A program made the translations under genes and the position numbers. 9,144 bases of DNA from Ktedonobacter sp. 13_1_20CM_4_53_11 (GTDB lineage: Bacteria; Chloroflexota; Ktedonobacteria; Ktedonobacterales; Ktedonobacteraceae). Below, one piece after another: positions 6,327 to 9,144 of this stretch. Each line of letters opens with the position of its first letter. Within the stretch, counting starts at the first letter, position 1. Below the pieces are notes generated by a model. It was not told the DNA's origin, did not search any database, and saw only the letters and a list, made by a program, of their open reading frames with translations. The stretch is from the NCBI GenBank assembly GCA_001919995.1, contig MNIY01000133.1, forward strand, positions 1-9,144, written 5' to 3'.

Positions 6327-7022
6327 ATGAGACTAATAGTTATCGAAGATGAGCCTGACCTGGCAGATGGACTGGCCAGAGGCCTGCGCCACCAGGGCTA
6401 TGCCGTAGATGTTGCCTACGATGGGCTGCAGGGATGGGAGCTAGCCAACGCCAATGAATATGACCTCCTGATCCTTGACCTCAACCTTCCAGAAATGGAC
6501 GGGTTAGAGGTCTGCCACCGCGTTCGCGCCACTCATCCTGCGTTACTTATCCTCATGCTCACCGCTCGCAGCGGACCCGATGAACGTGTTGTCGGCCTTG
6601 ATCTCGGCGCCGACGACTACCTGGTCAAGCCCTTCCACTTTGCCGAACTACTCGCTCGCATCCGGGCGCTTCTACGGCGAGATATGCGAGCGCGAACACC
6701 TATGCTACAGGTCAAGGATTTGAAACTGGACCCACTGGGGCGAGTTGCCTGGTTGGGCAATCGTCGCCTGGAATTGACAGGGAAAGAGTTTAGCATCCTG
6801 GAATATCTGATGCGCCACCAGGGAGAAGTCGTGAGCCAGGAAGCGTTGCTGGAGCACGTGTGGGATATGCAGGCAAATCCACTCACGAATACCGTGCGCG
6901 TGCATATCAATTCGTTGCGGCGAAAATTGGAAGATATGGCGGAAACACCGCGCTACATAGAAACATGCATTGGTCATGGATATCGTTTGGGCACAGCTAA
7001 AAACCTGGAGGAAACCCGATGA
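6327..7022 (+). CDS. OmpR/PhoB-family response regulator
   Basis: This 231-residue two-domain transcription factor is controlled by phosphotransfer from the kinase encoded next to it. The receiver domain (1 to about 120) has all switch residues: acidic pocket Glu7-Asp8, phospho-acceptor Asp51 (LILDLNLP), Thr79 and Lys101 (VKPF). The C-terminal winged helix (about 128-225) includes LTGKEFSILEYL and the recognition-helix region TNTVRVHINSLRRKL, ending with the conserved GHGYRL hairpin. ATG 6327 has GAAAGGA just upstream (6317-6323), a short but workable spacing. It overlaps the kinase gene by ATGA, a standard translationally coupled arrangement. The family binds direct repeats with 11-bp spacing; candidate targets lie in its own leader and in front of the lipoprotein gene at 8442. 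The signal and regulon cannot be read from the sequence. Confidence 0.96.
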   Translation: MRLIVIEDEPDLADGLARGLRHQGYAVDVAYDGLQGWELANANEYDLLILDLNLPEMDGLEVCHRVRATHPALLILMLTARSGPDERVVGLDLGADDYLVKPFHFAELLARIRALLRRDMRARTPMLQVKDLKLDPLGRVAWLGNRRLELTGKEFSILEYLMRHQGEVVSQEALLEHVWDMQANPLTNTVRVHINSLRRKLEDMAETPRYIETCIGHGYRLGTAKNLEETR

Positions 7023-8203
7023 AAATGCCCCAATTGCAACATATCCGGTCATGGAAGAAGCGGCGTCTGCCACTGCGGCTGCGGCTGGCGCTCTGGGCCG
7101 GTGCACTGGTGCTGGTTTTAAGCTTTGGCCTGTTGCTTTTCATTAATTCAGTAGCCTTCAGTTCCTTTCATAGGATCATCAGGGATAAAATCCCTCCCCC
7201 CGTGGCCATCCAGCATCGCACCCAGCCCGCTTGTTTTTCCGTCATACCATTTGTCTGTCTCTCTGCAAGGCCGTCGAATCCACTCGAGCTTGCCCTCATT
7301 TTCGAACTGAGAAACATCTCGTTGGTTGGCCTGGGACTGGTCGCGGTACTGGGAGGGGCAGGAGCATACTGGTTCGCGGGTATAGCGCTGCGTCCAGTAC
7401 GACGAGTCAGCACAGCAGCCAGGCAAATCAGCGCAAACACCCTCGATACACGCCTGGCACTGGAAGGTCCCAAAGATGAGATCAAGGAGCTGGCAGATAC
7501 CTTTGATGCCATGCTTGAACGCCTGGGACGGACCTTCGAGCAACAGAACCGTTTTGTTGCCGATGTTGCTCACGAACTGCGTACTCCCCTGGCTTCATTA
7601 CGCACCAACCTGGAAGTAGTAACGGCAGACAAAGACGCCACGCTGGATGACCATCGCGCAATGGTTGCTACCCAGGAACGCGCGCTCACCCGACTTGAGC
7701 GATTGATAGCTGACCTGCTCATCCTGGCTACAAGCGAACAGCCGCCGGTGCGCAGTGAAGTGGCCTTAGCTCCTGTACTGGAGGAAGTTCTCTGTGATCT
7801 TAAGCAGCAGGCTGATACGCGGCAAGTGACGCTGCGGCTCATCGACAGGGCAGAAGTGATGGTGCATGGGAATGGACAACTGCTCGCCCGTGCATTTAGC
7901 AACCTGGTCGAAAATGGATTGTATTACAACCATCCCGGCGGGGAAGTCGTGGTGACCCTCGACCAGAAAGAAGAGCAAGCGGTTGTGACCGTCGCAGACA
8001 CAGGCATTGGCATTGATGCAGATAAGCAGGCCCATATATTTGAGCGTTTCTACCGCGTCGATTGCTCACGCGCTCGTCACAAGGGAGGTGCGGGACTTGG
8101 GCTCTCCATTGTCGCCGCCATTGTGCAGCAGCACGATGGCCACGTGCAGGTTGAGAGCGTACCAGGCAGGGGCAGTACCTTCATCGTTGTGTTGCCTCTG
8201 TAA
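7019..8203 (+). CDS. Membrane sensor histidine kinase (HAMP-HisKA-HATPase_c)
   Basis: This 394-residue kinase phosphorylates itself and then the response regulator encoded upstream. A basic N-terminus (9-22) precedes membrane helix 1 (about 23-44). A short extracytoplasmic loop (about 45-98) follows, then helix 2 (about 99-121), HAMP (about 122-174) and HisKA with phospho-acceptor His185 in AHELRTPLASLR. The ATPase domain has the N box NLVENGLYYN (295-304), DTGIGI (327-332), FERFYRVD (341-348) and GGAGLGLSI (356-364). All catalytic elements are intact. It resembles the CusS/QseC-like group without an intracellular PAS or GAF domain. The loop is unusual: PPP at 59-61, two cysteines (Cys71, Cys80) and no recognised sensor fold. 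ATG 7019 overlaps the previous stop, with TGGAGGA at 7006-7012, 6 bases upstream. No clear terminator follows. Confidence 0.95.
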   Translation: MKMPQLQHIRSWKKRRLPLRLRLALWAGALVLVLSFGLLLFINSVAFSSFHRIIRDKIPPPVAIQHRTQPACFSVIPFVCLSARPSNPLELALIFELRNISLVGLGLVAVLGGAGAYWFAGIALRPVRRVSTAARQISANTLDTRLALEGPKDEIKELADTFDAMLERLGRTFEQQNRFVADVAHELRTPLASLRTNLEVVTADKDATLDDHRAMVATQERALTRLERLIADLLILATSEQPPVRSEVALAPVLEEVLCDLKQQADTRQVTLRLIDRAEVMVHGNGQLLARAFSNLVENGLYYNHPGGEVVVTLDQKEEQAVVTVADTGIGIDADKQAHIFERFYRVDCSRARHKGGAGLGLSIVAAIVQQHDGHVQVESVPGRGSTFIVVLPL

Positions 8204-8257
8204 CTTGAAGCTTTCCTTACAATTTTTTTGCAAATTCTTGTCATTCCCCCCTGAAAT

Positions 8258-8274
8258 TTAACACAGGCTTTATA
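8258..8274 (+). promoter_or_regulatory. Candidate OmpR/PhoB-type box (TTAACA-N5-TTTATA)
   Basis: TTAACA (8258-8263), five bases, then TTTATA (8269-8274) gives two half-sites at 11-bp spacing, the layout known for OmpR/PhoB-family regulators (for example the TTAACA direct repeats bound by Bacillus PhoP). It sits where the -35 element of the following promoter would be, as in promoters activated by such regulators. The assignment to the adjacent response regulator is inferred from position. Confidence 0.45.
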
Positions 8275-8281
8275 TCCCCCG

Positions 8282-8290
8282 TGCTACACT
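8282..8290 (+). promoter_or_regulatory. Extended -10 promoter of the DUF5666-type lipoprotein gene
   Basis: TGCTACACT is a TGn-extended -10 with TACACT at 8285-8290. The -35 position (8262-8267, CACAGG) does not match consensus, consistent with dependence on an activator at the overlapping TTAACA-type box. The predicted leader to ATG 8442 is long, about 145 bases. Confidence 0.5.
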
Positions 8291-8299
8291 ATCGCCAAT

Positions 8300-8312
8300 C
8301 GGTATCATACCG
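8300..8312. promoter_or_regulatory. 13-base palindrome just downstream of the promoter
   Basis: CGGTAT-C-ATACCG is a perfect palindrome located around +4 to +16 of the predicted transcript. The position suits a repressor operator or a small 5' hairpin. The rest of the leader (8313-8441) contains a 10-codon frame (ATG 8324 to TAA 8356) and an inverted repeat CATTGT/ACAATG (8369-8374 and 8384-8389), but no recognisable riboswitch. Confidence 0.4.
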
Positions 8313-8441
8313 GTGAAAATGCTATGAGCAGAGGTATCGCCTGGATGAATCTCTAATTCATTTATCCCCATTGTTTATGTCACACAATGATGTCTCATCA
8401 AGCGACTTCAAGCATGCAACATGAAGAGGAGCACTAGCGTT

Positions 8442-9144
8442 ATGCGCGTCAAGCAAATACTCGGCCAGCTTCTGGCCGGGACAATTCTCTTACTATTTTC
8501 CACATTCGTCGCTGCCTGCGGGAGTTCCAGCGCTGCTGCTGTAACCACGTCTACAGCCACTACAACTGCGACCAGTTGCTTTACCCAGGCTACTGGTACT
8601 ATCCAGAATATCAACGGCACGACCCTGCTAATTGCTAGCCCGCGGGGTGCGCAAATCCATGCAACGTATACAAACAATACTATCTTCCTGCGCGAGACTA
8701 CCTTGACGCCTGCCGGGCTGCAAGAAGGAATGAATGTAGCGGTAAGAGCCGTTAAGAACTCCGATAACACCTACTCGGCAGTACAGGTTACCGTCAGGAA
8801 TTCGTCGACTTCAACGTTTACTCCAAGGTCGTCGGCGGGAAGCATTCGATCATGTACCCCCCGTCAAAGACCAAATGGGGGAAACGGGCAGGGCAACTTT
8901 ACAGGTGGACAGGGTGGTACAACGAGCGGCCAGAATCTTGTTGGCACTGTTGGGCAACTTAACGGAAACACGCTGACGGTAAACGATACAAACGGAGCGG
9001 ATTACACAGTGCAACTGACCTCCTCTACACAGATCAGGACGGATAGTACCGCTACTGCGGCAAATCTACAGACTGGCAAGGCAGTTACTGTTGTTGGAAC
9101 ATCCGACAACCACGGGGGCATCACAGCCCGCCAGGTGCTCATTC
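8442..9144 (+). CDS. Lipoprotein with two DUF5666-like domains (3' end missing)
   Basis: The frame is open from ATG 8442 to the window end, giving 234 residues without a stop. Residues 1-25 form a lipoprotein signal ending in FVAAC, with Cys26 as the lipid-modified residue; a Ser/Thr/Ala-rich tether follows (27-45). Domain 1 (about 48-120: TGTIQNINGTTLLI through VTVR) and domain 2 (about 166-234: LVGTVGQLNGNTLTV through GITARQVLI) repeat the same pattern of a 'GTV..ingntltv' strand pair, a charged Thr-rich strand, 'L..G..V.V.G' and a closing 'A..V.I', as in DUF5666 OB-like beta domains. Cys46 and Cys138 flank domain 1 and could form a disulfide. A Gly/Asn/Gln-rich linker (about 143-165) separates the domains. 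AGAGGAG at 8425-8431 favours ATG 8442 over the in-frame ATG 8421. Function is unknown; position suggests it is the output or sensed partner of the two-component system. Confidence 0.8.
   Translation, partial: MRVKQILGQLLAGTILLLFSTFVAACGSSSAAAVTTSTATTTATSCFTQATGTIQNINGTTLLIASPRGAQIHATYTNNTIFLRETTLTPAGLQEGMNVAVRAVKNSDNTYSAVQVTVRNSSTSTFTPRSSAGSIRSCTPRQRPNGGNGQGNFTGGQGGTTSGQNLVGTVGQLNGNTLTVNDTNGADYTVQLTSSTQIRTDSTATAANLQTGKAVTVVGTSDNHGGITARQVLI

Noticed and set aside
8204..8240. Possible terminator after the kinase gene (T-run at 8223-8229)
   Set aside because: No stem of useful length precedes the T-run. Transcription may continue into the lipoprotein gene.
8408..8770. 120-codon minus-strand frame with hydrophobic stretches
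   Set aside because: It is antisense to the lipoprotein gene. The Val/Ala-rich segments are the complement of its Thr/Ala-rich tether, and no ribosome-binding site precedes it.

Overview
The window looks like chromosomal DNA from a Chloroflexota bacterium, most likely class Ktedonobacteria. This is inferred from the style of the proteins: a GH57/DUF3536 protein, a lipid-anchored YkuD transpeptidase ending in SHGCIN, DUF5666-type lipoproteins, and a 'GTAGGGGCGCAATTCATTG' palindromic repeat of a kind I associate with this phylum. No rRNA or tRNA is present to confirm the placement. I see no transposase, phage gene, CRISPR array or defence island.

Layout. Positions 1-393 hold no gene I can defend. 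A small HNH endonuclease gene (394-939, +) follows. Downstream of it are a long palindromic repeat (955-1031) with a degenerate third arm (1059-1072), then a tandem pair of 18-bp direct repeats (1198-1233) in the leader of a short GH57/DUF3536 glycoside hydrolase (1316-2800, +). That gene converges on a minus-strand operon. A perfect 18-bp stem with A and T tracts on its two sides (2821-2870) can terminate transcription from both directions.

The minus-strand operon reads from about 6120 down to 2894. It contains ffh, the SRP GTPase (4606-6081), and, 8 bases further on, a lipoprotein L,D-transpeptidase with a long alpha-helical N-terminal region (2894-4597). The transpeptidase ribosome-binding site lies inside the last ffh codons, so the two are probably co-transcribed and translationally coupled. 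ffh has a clear extended -10 promoter (TGATATAAT).

Divergent from ffh is a two-component operon on the plus strand: an OmpR/PhoB-type response regulator (6327-7022) overlapping a membrane histidine kinase (7019-8203) by four bases. After 238 non-coding bases comes the start of a secreted or anchored lipoprotein with two DUF5666-like beta domains (8442 to the window end, cut off). Its leader carries an 11-bp-phased pair of TTAACA-like half-sites next to an extended -10. The simplest reading is that the adjacent response regulator controls this lipoprotein in response to an envelope signal.

Most genes are recognisable families and nothing here amounts to a demonstrated new system. The points most worth a second look are the ffh-transpeptidase coupling, the TKME (instead of TKxD) guanine-specificity motif in Ffh, the two-component/DUF5666 module with its candidate operator, the odd Cys- and Pro-containing sensor loop of the kinase, and the short form of the GH57 protein.
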